This document shows positions 25,111 to 40,701 of a stretch of 64,000 bases of DNA, one piece after another. Within the stretch, counting starts at the first letter, position 1. Each line of letters begins with the position of its first letter. The translations under genes and the position numbers were made by a program. This stretch comes from Theodoxus fluviatilis (taxonomy: Eukaryota; Mollusca; Gastropoda; Cycloneritida; Neritidae), in contig JAWQFJ010002863.1 of NCBI GenBank assembly GCA_034096865.1, forward strand, positions 90,607-154,606, given 5' to 3'. A model generated the notes under the pieces. That model worked only from the letters and a program-made list of their open reading frames with translations. It was not told the DNA's origin and did not search any database.

Positions 25111-25681
25111 GAATGCATCTCTTACGTATTTATGTACCTATATATCTTAGGAATATGTATGCCTCAGCGAGCAGGGCATCCCCACCACTGTGTCGCGTAT
25201 GCGTAGCCTCTTCCCCCTGAGGCCTTTAGGCCGCCCTCTTGCATAGCGTGGTGTCCCTTTAAGAGGTTCACCTGCTGCCTACCTGCCGGCCCCACTGCCT
25301 ACCTGCCGGCTTGTCGGCCTTCGCCTGCATGTTTACTTGTGTTCTGAATTGCCTGTATTCAGACTTCATAAAGCTGTCCCTCCAAACAAGATTCAAGATG
25401 TAGGACAATTCACGACATGCCCACATGAATTCACCGGCAATATTTGGTGCCAAAAGTGACCACTTTCCCCAATTCAATAAGAGAGGTTGTATTTTTATTT
25501 CATATTGCACAAAATGGAAACATTAATTGGAAGCATGTTGTAACCTTGCCTTTAAATGCATGGGTACGTACATTTTAGCATGAAGAAACACAGAAAAAAA
25601 CGCACGCCTATAATCAAAGGAAAATGAATGACTTCTTTCGTGAATTCTACAAACGTACTCACGTATTTGTTACTCAGCGGA

Positions 25682-25683
<2 letters not shown>
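25111..25683. other. Unique intronic sequence, no gene seen
   Basis: Contains a small tandem duplication of TGCCTACCTGCCGGC (25274-25309) and a GAGGCCTTTAGGCCG palindrome (25218-25233). No coding signal. Confidence 0.6.
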
Positions 25684-26441
<758 letters not shown>

Positions 26442-26449
26442 TTGTTCTC

Positions 26450-29400
26450 GACCCTGTGAAATTTCAAGCGGAGCCACATTGCGTGGAATGGCGTATTCGA
26501 GAGTGGAGGAGGAGAATGAAGCTCTCTACATGTATTATTCACGCTAATCCTGTTTTACATCTTGCTAAATCATTCATTTTTCATGCCCAATTTTCTCCCA
26601 CTTTGAAACTTTAAAACAAGGAAGAAACCACCCCACCCACCACCCTCATTTTTGAGCTTACGTATGCTTCACTCTCTTTCAACCAAATCACCACAATAAA
26701 CACAGGAAAACAAACAACTAATCAAACAAGCAATTAAACCCCATCCACATAACAAGAGAACTATTACGAAGGTCGCTGGCGCCGTGAGTGGGCATATCAT
26801 CTGACTCTACGTTGCGCCGTTCATGTCTCCTTACGGCCACCACGGCGATAGCGTGGTATGGCAGTGTGGCGGGGGGCAGAAGGCGAGTGGAGGCAGACGA
26901 CTCAACGTCGATACGACACCCACGTTCTTCACAGGCGCACGCCTCTGCTTATGACGTCGTGCGTCCCTCGACGTCGCTTCCCTTTCAGCGTCTATGCCGC
27001 CATCACGTCGTGACGTTGGCGAGATTGGATGAATGCTAGCGACGTCAGTTGACGTTGAAACGCTACGTCCGTGTCTGTGTGTATGCGCGTGCGTGTTCCA
27101 CCGACGGTTGTGTTGATTCTCTGCAGTGACCGAAGTGCAAATCGGACAGTCGGTGTTTGGATACTATCTTGTCTCACCCAAGTGATGATTCGCCTTTGGA
27201 TAAACTGTTGATGTGGCCACATCGCGTTGTGTTTACAGAAGCTGTTCTATAAGAACAGAGAGTTGGAATAGCAGAGTTGTGGTCAGCCCGATTCGAAAGT
27301 CACAAGTTGATGAACCGATGCGATCTCACGTGTGAATACTTCTCACAATTAACGTGGCGCGTGCTGTGCGATCGCATACGAGGCAGTTCCAGTGTGTGGC
27401 GTGTGGCGTGTAAAGAGTAGAACCTCGTGAATCACGGATAAACGCAGCAAGCGTGAACAGAGCATCAGCCCCTACAGAGATCTTTCGGACTGAGAACTGC
27501 GAAACCACTGCCCAAGGGAAGTGCGTGTGGAGCGAACACAGGAAGCTAGCAAGACAACATCGACACGTGCTATCAACAGGCGCCGACCCAGCTATCACAC
27601 TGTGTTCTTTTCTCGATTTGGCTTCACGAAACATCGCAGAGCCGCATTCTTTGTGCTGCCTTTCCCAGCTTTGAACTGACGCTAATAGCACCGAATGTTT
27701 CGTCTCCGCGCTTGTCTATGAGAGGACCTTGTATCGGGTGTATGTTCGCTGCCTCCTCGAAACTACCTTGTTTACACACGGGTGAATGGCGAGGTATGTC
27801 TCGGTAACATTAGGGTTTCACTCGCCGTCTCGCCTGACTGCTCCCGACACTCCACAGCTGACCCATCCGGCCCCGGCACGCCACGGTCTGTGATTTGGGA
27901 GGTCGGCGAGAGACAAGAAAAGCAGGTGTCTGTCCCTCAAGATCGAAGACCTCTCACGCTGATCGACCGGCATGCCTGACTTACTCGACTGTTATCAGTC
28001 ACTGCCCTCGCATTTCTGCCTGACATAAGCGTCTTCACTAGTCAACTTATCGCGGCTCATGAGCAAATCCTCGGAGAAGAAATCTCTTGAGTATCTATCG
28101 CCCTGCTGTTTTTCCATTCAAATGTTCGGATGAATGGAGAAAATATTTCACACTTGAAAATGTCTATTGTTTTCTGTCATTCTTTTTCTTTCTCGTCTGA
28201 TATTGAGAATCCACGTGACCGGAGTGAAAATATTTCGCTGTTGAAAAGTTTGTCTGACCTCTCGATCAACCCGCCACCCCCGGGAAAGCTACACCCAATC
28301 AGCTTTATTTCGTCTGACACGGAGTAAACATTTGACTGCCATTCGTGACCGTTTGAAATATTCTAGCGAATGTGATTGCTATGGGTGCGTGACCCTTCTA
28401 AAATCTTTACGTTTCTTGGAGTGACCGTAAGTTTGCAGTGCAAACCACAACAACAACAATCCACGGAAACTGCGGGTGCGTGTGAGAAGTTTGCTGATCG
28501 AGCTAGCCTGATAGTTGTCTTTAGCCTAGGAGAGCAGTATCCGTTGTTGTGGTTGAGCGAAATAGACGGGGCATGGCAATAGAGAAAACTGTGTTCCTTG
28601 TAACCTGTCTGTGTGCACATGAACGCTCTCAAGTTTCTACGACGTTGCTGCGACCCACACCATCGCGTGCTGGCGCTGAAGCTTGTCCGCAGTTTTCTGC
28701 AACGCACTGGGGAATTTATGTGTCCGAATCAGGAAAAACCAGCGTGTCTTAATCGCACCCTTTCAGGTATGTCGAGAGATTTGTAAGCCAAAGCTTATTC
28801 CTGTGTGAGTCTTGCCGAGGTGGAAATTTCAAGAACAGGCGGTCAGCGTGAATCATTTTACTGGAGACTGAACACGTTTGTAAACAAACCTTTTCTTTAT
28901 TGAAGACGAGAGCACAACTTTCGTATCTGCCACGGGTAGAAAAAAAAGACGTTGTATTCAGTCAAGCTCACGCTGTGAGAATCTGTGAATGTGTGAATCA
29001 GGCTTTACTGTAGTTGTACAAATTCAAGCGGAAGTGAATTTTGCCTCACAAAGCTGTCAAACTTGTCAATATGCGCGGCCTGCCTTGCAGTAATCTACGT
29101 ACATATTTGTCGTAAGTATCGCTGTCAGCACCGATTTCTGTTTCTCGATCTGTGCACAGTGCTTGGGCGAGCTTAGCTCTCTGTATCAATTTTACAATAA
29201 TTCAGTTGTGCTCGACTCCTTTTGTCCTATCCCGTGTGCACAACTGCATCGCCACTACTCCTCACCCCGGAAAAAGTGAGCGGCCGATTATGCGAACCTG
29301 TCGACCGGCGAGATGGTTTGTCAATTTGAACAGTATCCACGAGTGTTTGCTGCTGTCGAGCGGTTCGCATTAAAAACTCCGAGTGCCTCGGTGGAAGAAT

Positions 29401-30633
29401 GTCAAGGGGTGTGACCGAGTATTGTGTTTTGATTCCGCAAACCAAGCAGGTATAAGCGGTGTTTCCGCCACCGCATCCTCTCGCGACCTGCTCGAGTTGT
29501 TCGGCCTCTCCGAGTGCTACAGCCGTACATGCTGCACTGTCTGCCAGCGTGACCAATCCGATTTGGATGCCTCGTAAGCCATTGGCGAATTAGCTCCTTT
29601 TCCTGGAGTGTAAGCCAGGCTTTCGTCTTAGCACCCACTTCAGCGTCAGCGAGATTCCTGCCCAGCCCGACAAAAGATTCGAACGGGAATCGCTGAATGT
29701 ATGTTCTCCATCAGACGCGACCCTTCCGAGATAGAATCAGTGACCATTCCTGGTTTTGGCGCTGACGATCGCGTCGATGCCAACACGCTTGAATGAGTTC
29801 GTCTGTGTAAACTTGGATTGATGCGTTTCGTCAACAGTGTCAAGTGTACTTCACCCGGGATACGCTTGTACCTGGGGTTTCGGTCACCAAGCCTTGTACG
29901 TCACAAAGCTGGTCACATATTTGTCCACATAACGAGATATGTTGTGAACTTGAGCTTCGTGGATTCCCTGTGAACTGACCACAAACAGTGAAATAAGTAG
30001 GCCTATTGACGTTCGTGTGTGCGAAGTTACTGAAAACTTATTACAATTCGACTGAACAAACGAGACTGAGCCATCTATACAAAGTTCTTCAAACTGTACA
30101 TCGTGTATTGCACGAGCACTTCTAAGAACGCCGCCAACGCCTGTGCGCGTCTTTGAAGTCGTCTGTTCCTGACCGTTAGCGTGGCGACTACATCATGGCG
30201 ACGGTTCGCGTCAGGGTGCGTCGAGTAATCGGTCTTGATTTTCACTGACATAGTTGCACTCGAGAGAGTTCATTCAAAAGCCATCGGAACGGAGTCCTCT
30301 AATCACACCGTCCTGGTCTCTCATTCGTCCACCTCAATCACACTTCCCTTCCATCTTTCACACCTCCAGCCCTCTCTCCTGTCCAATGAAGATTGAAACG
30401 ACACAATGGCACGCAGGCCGCCCTCCTGCCACTGTCCCCTCCCCCCACTCGTGAGGGGGCAAGGGTGAGAGCTGTGACGTACTGTGCATGGCAGGGGGCT
30501 GACACGCTGCCCTCAGATGCAGAACGGAGCAGCTCGACCGCTGGTCAGCTGACACCAATAGTCCGAGCGAGGAGTTAGCCAGGAGCACTAGAGTTGCACT
30601 GGACACAGGCTTTGGAGTACTGAGCCAGCCAGC
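26450..30633 (+). promoter_or_regulatory. Microsatellite-poor, partly CpG-rich region; candidate promoter and 5' UTR of a nested plus-strand gene
   Basis: This 4.2-kb stretch contains no di- or tetranucleotide array, unlike its flanks. CpG is dense at 26770-27060 and again around 27780-27960, 29270-29560 and 30120-30240. It ends at the candidate first coding exon (30634). No TATA box or defined transcription start could be picked by eye. ORFs of 60-121 codons lack recognisable domains. The promoter reading is inference. Confidence 0.35.
26899..27057. promoter_or_regulatory. Cluster of CRE-like ACGT motifs in CpG-rich DNA
   Basis: TGACGTCG (26952), CGACGTCG (26969), TGACGTTG (27011), CGACGTCA (27040) and TGACGTTG (27050) are each one or two changes from the palindromic CRE TGACGTCA. 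Further ACGT cores occur at 26909 and 27006. Binding by CREB/ATF proteins is inferred from motif resemblance only. Confidence 0.35.
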
Positions 30634-30713
30634 ATGTTCGGATTGCCGACCACTGTCACTCAATGCCTGAAGGAGGCAGAGTTCGACAACATCACCACCA
30701 TTCTGTCTCACAG
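30634..30713 (+). CDS. Candidate first coding exon of an unidentified plus-strand gene
   Basis: An ATG at 30634 (A at -3, preceded by CCAGC) opens 26 codons plus two bases and stops at a strong donor, CACAG|GTAAGC (intron from 30714, phase 2). The peptide starts MFGLPTTVTQCLKEAEFDN and ends TILSH, a mixed amphipathic sequence quite unlike the low-complexity ORFs around it. In-frame stops upstream (TGA 30550, TAG 30559, TAG 30589) make this the first usable ATG in its frame. About 4.2 kb upstream is unusually free of microsatellites and CpG-rich in places, as expected of a promoter and 5' UTR. I do not recognise the protein and cannot find a second exon by eye. It would lie antisense inside the cyclase intron. 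Chance occurrence of ATG, short ORF and donor is possible, so confidence is moderate. Confidence 0.45.
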
Positions 30714-30720
30714 GTAAGCG

Positions 30721-31056
<336 letters not shown>

Positions 31057-31194
31057 CGATTTCGATAGTGGCTGTATATCTGTGTGCGAGTCCGTGTTAA
31101 TGAGTGCATCGTGTCTTACTTATCGCCCATCAGTTTGTATGCCTGTCGATGGTCACATATTTGCTGTCTGCAGGTGTGATTGTTTCTGAACTTG

Positions 31195-31304
31195 TTCTCA
31201 TGCCTCCCACCCCCACCCCCACCCTCCACCCCACCCCCACCACCACCCCCGTGTGTATGTGTGTGTGTGTGTTTGTGTTTGTATTTGTGTTTGTGTTTGA
31301 GAGA

Positions 31305-31377
<73 letters not shown>

Positions 31378-31503
31378 GACACACTTGTTCTCTTTGAATG
31401 ATTCTGTGTCCGTTTGTTTGCTCGTCCGTTACGATCTACGCGCGCGCAATGTGCATTTCTGTCACCTCGTGCTGTTTGTTCGTTCCTCCATGAGAGAAAG
31501 AAC

Positions 31504-31546
<43 letters not shown>
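31195..31546. repeat. (CCCCA)-rich tract, (GT)n, (GA)n and second (GA)n
   Basis: CCCACCCCCACC-type sequence (31207-31250, C-rich strand of a quadruplex candidate), GT/TTTGTG (31251-31298), GA (31299-31373) and, after 130 bp of unique sequence, another GA/GACA run (31506-31546). Confidence 0.95.
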
Positions 31547-32790
<1,244 letters not shown>

Positions 32791-34127
32791 CGCACATGCA
32801 CGAATAAACTAGACTGAGTATTTAAAACGTACACCAATCTCCTCCGCTCTCAAGGCCAGGTGTGCCTACGATGACAATGTTACCAGCTGTGCACTCTTCA
32901 GACTTAACGCACTTGGGAGGAGACACATAATGCACACGACGGAAGAAGAACCTGAGAGGGAGGGAGGTTGAATGGGTGAGGGGGTGGAAGATAGTTGCTT
33001 GACTGTCCTCAAATGTAATACTTTGTCTCGGGTTAGTGGAATGGGTGGTGGTTGGTGGGAAGGGGGCTGTTGAAAATAGTGAAGAGATGTTAATTTACTC
33101 CGCACCTTAATTCGACACAATGTCATTCAGGCAGTTCGTTGGTACAGGCATGGGTTTCTTCCTCATCCAGACCTCATTCCAAGGCAAGATGTATGCGTGC
33201 TCACAACCAAGTTGTCTCTTCTGCCAGCTCATGTTGGCAGCTGGTAGTCCCCACCCATGATCTCTTTTGCTGTGTTTGCTTGCTCCCTGCACTCCTATAC
33301 CCGACACCCCTATTAGGGAAAGGTGCTGGGACGAGGATGGGGGTGGAAGTTGGAGGAGTGGGGTAAGTTAGTTGAGAGAAGGAGGTGGGGCGGGGGGGGG
33401 GGGGGGGGGGGGGTGTAAGAAAAGGGCTAGGGAGAGTGAATTGTGGATATGGAGAGGATGAGAGAAGACGGAAGTGGGTGTGTCAGTCTAGGTCAATCAT
33501 CTCCCCGAACAGCACGTCGTACACGCCTCCTGTCCCAGTGCCTACACACATAGACCTCTTTGAAGGTTTTCCTCCTCTTCTGTGTTCTCAAGCTCTCTCT
33601 TTCTCCCTTCTCTTTACCCAGCTCTCTCTTTCTGTCGCCATCGTCCTGGCGATTATGTGGATGTCATCGCCGTCTTTGTTCGGCAGGAGACCCGAATGGA
33701 TGGCTGTCTGTCTACTGGAATGTGCGACAAATTGGAGGATTCATTCTCGCGACCCGTCGTGATTGGGCTTGTCACGTGATCTTGCAAGGATCAGTCGGAG
33801 TTTATGTCGAGAGTACTATTACACATATGCGACGTAATTTTGAACAGAATAAAAAAGAAACTCAATCTTTCGTCTGTTACTCGGGGATAGTAGCATATTT
33901 GAAACGAGGACTGAATGTGTGTGGCTGTGAAGAATTAAAAATTGTTAATTACGAAATTTAGTCATCGTTGCGGGTGGAGAAGTTTTTCCATAAATGTATG
34001 TATTTTCGTGTTGATCTGTAAGTGACTTTTAGACGTTCGCACTATCGAAAAGAAACCACTATGTGGCAAGGATGCAGCTTGCACGCTGTCACATCCGCAT
34101 CCACTTGCACGGCTCACACGTATGCAC
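32791..34127. other. Unique sequence with a 22-bp poly(G) tract
   Basis: No gene seen. G-rich sequence at 33330-33413 culminates in 22 consecutive G (33392-33413). Confidence 0.6.
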
Positions 34128-34202
34128 GGACACACACACACACACACACACACATACGCACACACACAAGCGCGCGCGCGCTTGCACACACACGCGCGCG
34201 CT
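34128..34202. repeat. (CA)n/(CG)n array
   Basis: A CA run with ACGCAC and (GC)n interruptions. Alternating purine-pyrimidine throughout. Confidence 0.93.
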
Positions 34203-35044
34203 TACGTCTCCAGTGATATTTTTGTTCATACTTGTTCTCTTGATACTCTCTGAAATTTCAAACTTAACCCACACATTCAACGCTATACATCGTTGCCATT
34301 CCTCTGTAGTCTGTAATTTTGCACTTCATTCTCCATCTTGATGCCTGCCGTATCTCCAGCGTACAGAAAAAGCCGAGCGAAAACATCCCACCTTTGCAGC
34401 AGTCACGTCTTCAACTGAGGTCGTGACTCCAGAAGGCTTCCACAAGCCTGGGCCGCCATCCCAACAAGCAGTGGGCAGCTTGTCTAGAGATTACAGATGC
34501 TTACAGTTTAGAAACACCTAGGTGTCGTCCTTCCGGAGCTCTCTGTTATTTCCTGCTGTAGCGTTGGTTCTTGCTTGTCCACCAAACGTATCAATGTATC
34601 GTGTCCGCATCAGCCTTGTCGTCTTCTCGTGGGACGTCCTAGTGAACAGATAGCCCATAGTCAGAGAGTAAACAACTGTCCTGTCCCGTCTCAAAAGTCG
34701 AACGCGGGAAAAGCTTGAGAGCATTATTTATCTTAAGTACCTTGAAGAGGCATTATTGTGTTGAAGATGGAAAATCCGTGTTTACTTGCTGGACGCTCTT
34801 CTTATCTGATCGAGAACATTAAAAATCGGTTTTTTGGAGATTGTCCAAGGATTTTGATCAGGAAGAACCAGTAGTTGGCTTGGATGATGAGGAACGACGA
34901 ATATTATTGCAAGCTTTTCAGCAGAGGATAAACCATCGTAAACCCATTTTTCATTTGAAGTCTATGAATTTGTGATGGAGTCCATGCGAGCCTGCGTCTG
35001 TGTGTGCACGCGCTCGACTTCTTACCCGTTTGCATGTACCTGTC
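34203..35044. other. Unique intronic sequence, no gene seen
   Basis: No coding signal recognised. Confidence 0.6.
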
Positions 35045-35608
<564 letters not shown>

Positions 35609-35609
<1 letters not shown>

Positions 35610-37705
35610 ACAGACTGACAGAGGCGGGTGGACTGTAGGGAAAGAACGGTAGTGGAGATAGGGATGGGAGTAGGTTGTGGGAAACAGGAGGAGGACATGA
35701 AGAGAGACGATAACAGTACAGGTCTGCATTGCGTTTGCCACCAGGGAGGGCTGTGATATCCGCCGTTCTCCACGTGACACTATCACTCAGAGAATGCGAT
35801 AACAAAACCAACGTGTCTAACACAAGTTTGGGGAAGAGGTTTAGTCTGGAGCAGGAAAGGCCAACTTTACCAGGCTTCCGGCTTGTACAAATAAGGAGGC
35901 TTTAGAGACTGCAGAACCGATTTCTCGTAGTTAGTTTTCAAGTTACACGAACGTCGTGGCACGTTTAAAAGAAAAAAGTCACGTTCTCAACTTAGGCACA
36001 TACAAGAAGAAAAAAAAGCATGCGTCCAAATAAGCAAAAGTTTTTTTTAAGTTACCAACGTCATTAAAAATATAATTATAACTTGAATCATGCGCTATTT
36101 CTATACGTTAGGTAAGAACCACGGAGGTTTCATTCAAACTAGTATCTTGTTTTTATCCGTTGTTGCAAATATGGAGACTTTTTTCTGCAGCAAGTAAAAA
36201 ACGCGTTACCACAACAGCATTGCATTTATCTTGTCGTTTGTTCGACGCTTTGAACTCTACAGACACATCTATGTGTGTACAGTGTCGCGGCCATTTATAG
36301 CACTGTATCCTTCAAGTCATCGTCGTGCTATTGTATTTATTTCCTCTGGAGGCTAACAGTCTGAACAACACGCGAAGAAGAGTGAGAAATGGGGAAAACC
36401 CCCAACTCAACCTTCTTTAAAAAGTTGCCGTCATGGGCACGCACGATTATTAATGGGGTGAGATAGTGGATTGCCAGAGCTCTTGAAAGTTTGGTTCTCA
36501 TTGAAAGTGTGCTAATCTGATGCCATGGCCTTCGTGTGACTCATAGTTCTACGCGGTGACTCCAGAAAGCGGCTACATGAAACTCATATTTGTATTCACT
36601 TCGTGTGTGGTTGGCAACTAAAAAATTCTTATCCGTGGGACATCTCCAGAGGACGATATGTGGTTACAAAAACACCGGGAGCATCTACAGGTGGAAATAA
36701 AACGACTACATTTGAAAATACTTGACCCTGAATTATGCAAAAGCCTGTTTGCAATGCGTATTCAGAGACTGACTCAATACTTAATGGCCTTACATTTCGT
36801 TGTATAAAGAAAGGGATTTGCCATAGACTGCACAGCAAAGAAAGATGAAGTGTAGATGGCTCAATGAAAACCTCTCTCTCCCAGCTTGAAGTGTCCCAAG
36901 CCACAGAGTTTATCGGACCTCTCAGACACTGATGATTCGAAACGGGTCAGAGTTATATTTGGCAGTACAGAGTTGTGTCAACGTATGTTACCGCTCTGAA
37001 TTTGACTGAGGGAAAAATAATTTTAAAAATTAATTTCTGTGTAGATATCAAATGAAGTGTCAAGGAGCCACATCAACTTGTCTGTGCTTATATAATATCT
37101 ACCTACGTATCGGAATAACTGTCGATTCGTGAAGCACTTGATATCAGTATAGGAACATAAATTATGCCCTAAACATGTTGCGTTAACTTCCCATTTTGAA
37201 GCATATAAATGAGATGCTGTGAACTATGATGATGGAAAAGGAAAACATTTTGCTTCTGTTTCCCTAAACCTCAACCGGTTTTCCAAACCCTGTACATGTT
37301 TATACAGTTTCAGGCATCTGGAAGGCGCATACTCACTCCAAACGCCCGTTTCGCACAGAGCGTGCATGCCCTCGAGTCAAATTTTGGCTCGAGATCCGTC
37401 AATGTCTGATGACAGAGACCGAGGCCCTGATTCGCTTCCCAGCTAACCGGCTCTGCTCGAGTTGTCCCTGCAGTGCTGTCTCCGTGCAGTCTCCGTACTG
37501 TCTCCATGCTGCACGCACAGCAAGCTCCTGGGTTCTCTTGTCCCTACTCCATCTCAGCTGCCACCTCCCAAGTCTTCTTCCGTTCCTGTCCATCTGCTTT
37601 AGTGTTCCAGTCATCTAGAGAATCTTTGCTGTGTGAAATTCTAGGCGTTTCTGGCCTTTGTAGCTCTCTGTGTTTTCGTCTTCTGTCTCGGTGCGCGTGT
37701 GTCCC
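35609..37705. other. Unique intronic sequence, no gene seen
   Basis: No recognisable exon or RNA gene. AT-rich from 35900 to 37250. Confidence 0.6.
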
Positions 37706-37809
37706 CGCCCGCCCGTCCGTCCGTCCGTCCGTCCGTCCGTCCGCCCGTCCGCCCGGCCGCCCGTTCGTCCGTCCGCCCCCCCCCCCCCGTCCGACCGTTC
37801 GTCCGTCTG

Positions 37810-37870
<61 letters not shown>

Positions 37871-38094
37871 TTGTTTCTCTTTCTTTCCTTTATCTTTCTC
37901 TTATCTCCGTTCCCCCACTCCTCCTCCCTCTCCCCTTCCGAACCCAGAAGAGTTTGTCATTTAAAGAAACGCACTTTAAACCATTTTGTTTACATAAAAA
38001 ATCTCTCTCTCTCTCTGTGACTGTTTCTCTCTCTTTTTCTCTCTGTCTCTCTCTCTCTGTCTCTGTCAATTTCTCTCTTTCTCTCTCTCTCTCT

Positions 38095-38148
<54 letters not shown>

Positions 38149-38245
38149 CCCCTCTCATCCCCCCTCTCTCACCCCCTCTCTCACACACCCTTTCCCCCTT
38201 CTCTCCCTCTCCCCCCTCTCCCTCTCTTCCTTCCCCCCCCCCCCC
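37706..38245. repeat. Pyrimidine-rich compound: (GTCC)n, poly(C), (TGTC)n, (TC)n
   Basis: GTCC (37713-37740) with CCCG variants, a C tract (37777-37788), TGTC (37806-37870), TC-rich sequence (38000-38144) and CCCTCTC to 38245. A 415-codon plus-strand ORF spans it but is serine/leucine low complexity. Confidence 0.95.
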
Positions 38246-38825
38246 CCTTTACCTCCGCTCCTTCCAAACCAAGCAGATGCTGTCATTTAAAGAATGACAC
38301 TTTCAAATATTTCCTTTTAAAAGTTAATGCGTGTCGGATTTGCAAGACAGAACAAAATATTGTTATATGTCGTAGCAGGTGGAATTCTTCTGAAGTCCCA
38401 CATTATCGCCATACATTGCACATCACGCGTCAAGTTTTTGTTGTGTGTGTTGTTTTTTGTTGTTTTTTTGTTTTTATTGGGGGTGGGGGTGGAGGGGGAA
38501 GTATTGGAAATCAATGGATGAAGCAGAGCCGTCATGCCATTGAGAACTGCCGTCTGAAGAGATCTGCACCAGCAGCTGCAGAGGGCACAGACAACGTTGC
38601 AGCTCTCCGTGTCGGCAGATCAGGGAGCACCAGGTGCAAAGCGATCCACATATTGTGTGAGCTTCGTTCCGCCACGCTTTCTGCCTCTGCTGCACGCATT
38701 GTAGGGCTGCTGGCGTCCTGTTTTCTCTCCCTGATGCGAGAGACAACAAGCGTTCCAGGTGCGGATTTCAGAGGTTTACAAACCGCTTTTTCGCTTGGGG
38801 CCCGTAACATGCTCGACATGGTTGA
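38246..38825. other. Unique sequence, no gene called
   Basis: The 38520-38780 part is non-repetitive and open in the plus frame (KQSRHAIENCRLKRSA onward), but it has no recognised motif and no acceptor-donor pair that I trust. Confidence 0.4.
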
Positions 38826-38828
38826 TCT

Positions 38829-38920
<92 letters not shown>

Positions 38921-38944
38921 TCTCTCTCTCTCGTCCTCTCCTAT
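38826..38944. repeat. (TC)n microsatellite
   Basis: A pure TC run of about 86 bp, then CCTC-interrupted TC. Confidence 0.98.
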
Positions 38945-40540
38945 AAATCCTAACAGAAAATTCCTTTGTAGCATGGTAAACGCCGATTCAACAATGGCGT
39001 CACCCAGATGTATGCATCCATGCACCCCTGCAAATCCACACCAAGCTTCTAAGCCATCGCTCTCGATGAACACGAAGGTGCACACCTCGGGTGAAGAAGG
39101 TGCCACAAACGGGGTGGGGTCGACTGCTTTCGGGAGAAGTGATCTATCGCTTTGCAACGCCTCGTCGACACCCGACCGAGAGGCGGGTGGTACAGTGCAT
39201 TAGAAGCTGTCGTAGAACGCCCATAAACAGCGGTGACCTTGCAGGCGTGTGCAGCCCTTGTCTTAGGGATCATGCTGGACGGCGAGGAATTGGGAGGAAG
39301 GTGTTAGGCAAGTGTTTTCCCAGGCATCGTCAAAGCGCCCGTGAGCTCCAGTTTATGCCTTGCTTGGCGACAAAATGCGCGCCAATCCGTCGACGCGATC
39401 TGGAGGAAAGTGTCTCATCCATATTGCTTTTTTCTGCGTACGTGACAGTGAGGAGAGAAAAAGATTCGCAGGGTACGAACAGTTTTAAGATCCTCGTAAA
39501 CGCGCAACAAAAGTCAGAAGACAAAAAAAAGTTGGGTAGTTTTTTTTCTTCCTCACCGTCATCGTATTGTGAGCTGCTGGGTGGATAAGCCTGAAAAAGA
39601 ACTTACCTGTTACTTCCGTTTCCAGGTCGAAGTTTGGTCTCGAAGGCGTTGGAAAACGGGTCCTCTTATTTGCGCAGCCTTTGTAGCCCGAAGCTGTGAC
39701 AGGTCGGAATAAATCTTCGCTGGTGAGTTTCTTTTTTGGATGGAAAGCAACGCCCTGATAGCACAACGATCTGATTGGACTTGCAGGAAGTCCGGACTAC
39801 AGCATATTGCCCGTGGACAGTCATTGCCTTCGCAGAGCGTTGCCATCCAGCATTAATGTTTCAAAAATCCTCTTCTGTTTCACACCTCCTGGGAAATCGA
39901 TGAGCTGACAGAGAAGTTCTTTATTTAAATCATTTCTTTTCTCACTCGACAAACGATTTTTTACGATGGGAACCGAACTATGGATACATTGCAGTTTTTC
40001 CCCCCTGAAAACTTTTTTGTATTTCAAATGGGGAAAAATCCAGACAATGTCTTTGCGACCGCGAGAATGCGAAATATTTACGAGCGAAACGTGAAACAGC
40101 AGGCAATTGTCCGCACCCTGTCAAGGTTTCATGGCCGCCATATCCTACACTCAGTGTTTTCCCGTGAAATATGACAGCAAAGTGCAAAGGGATTGCCCTT
40201 CTACATATAGTGTGGAGTGAATGCTTCAATGAACGCTATAGATACATAGGCACATTGACTGATCACTATCTTTTCATTGACCTATCCCTCAAAACGTTAA
40301 TGATACTACCTCTTCTTTCGTCTCGTTGTTTGTGTTGAAATAAGAGTGTCTTTTGTCAAGTGCTCAAAAGGCAGTATGTCTCATGTTTAGTGGGCTGTAA
40401 AAGAGCAGATATTGTTACTGAACCTGCTTTGTGATTTTTTTGTGTCCATGATACTGGGTGGCGTGAGTATTGGAATACGAGTATTTGTGGGTTTATACAT
40501 GTTTGTATGTGCTGGATATGTTTCTTCATGCTTTCATTTG

Positions 40541-40544
<4 letters not shown>
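38945..40544. other. Unique intronic sequence, no gene seen
   Basis: A 165-codon plus-strand ORF (39091-39588) has no recognisable motif. Nothing else of note. Confidence 0.5.
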
Positions 40545-40611
<67 letters not shown>

Positions 40612-40664
40612 TGTGTGTGTGTGTGCGTGTGTGAGTGAGAGAGCGAGAGAGGGAAAGAGAGAGA

Positions 40665-40700
<36 letters not shown>
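40545..40700. repeat. (TG)n then (GA)n
   Basis: A pure TG run (40545-40611), GTGCG variants, then GA/GGGAAA to 40698. Confidence 0.97.

Positions 40701-40701
<1 letters not shown>

Noticed and set aside
37699..38946. 415-codon plus-strand ORF, the longest in the window
   Set aside because: Most is Ser/Leu/Pro/Val low complexity from pyrimidine arrays. The middle part has no recognisable domain and no splice support.
39091..39588. 165-codon plus-strand ORF
   Set aside because: No recognisable motif, composition not protein-like near its end, no splice support.
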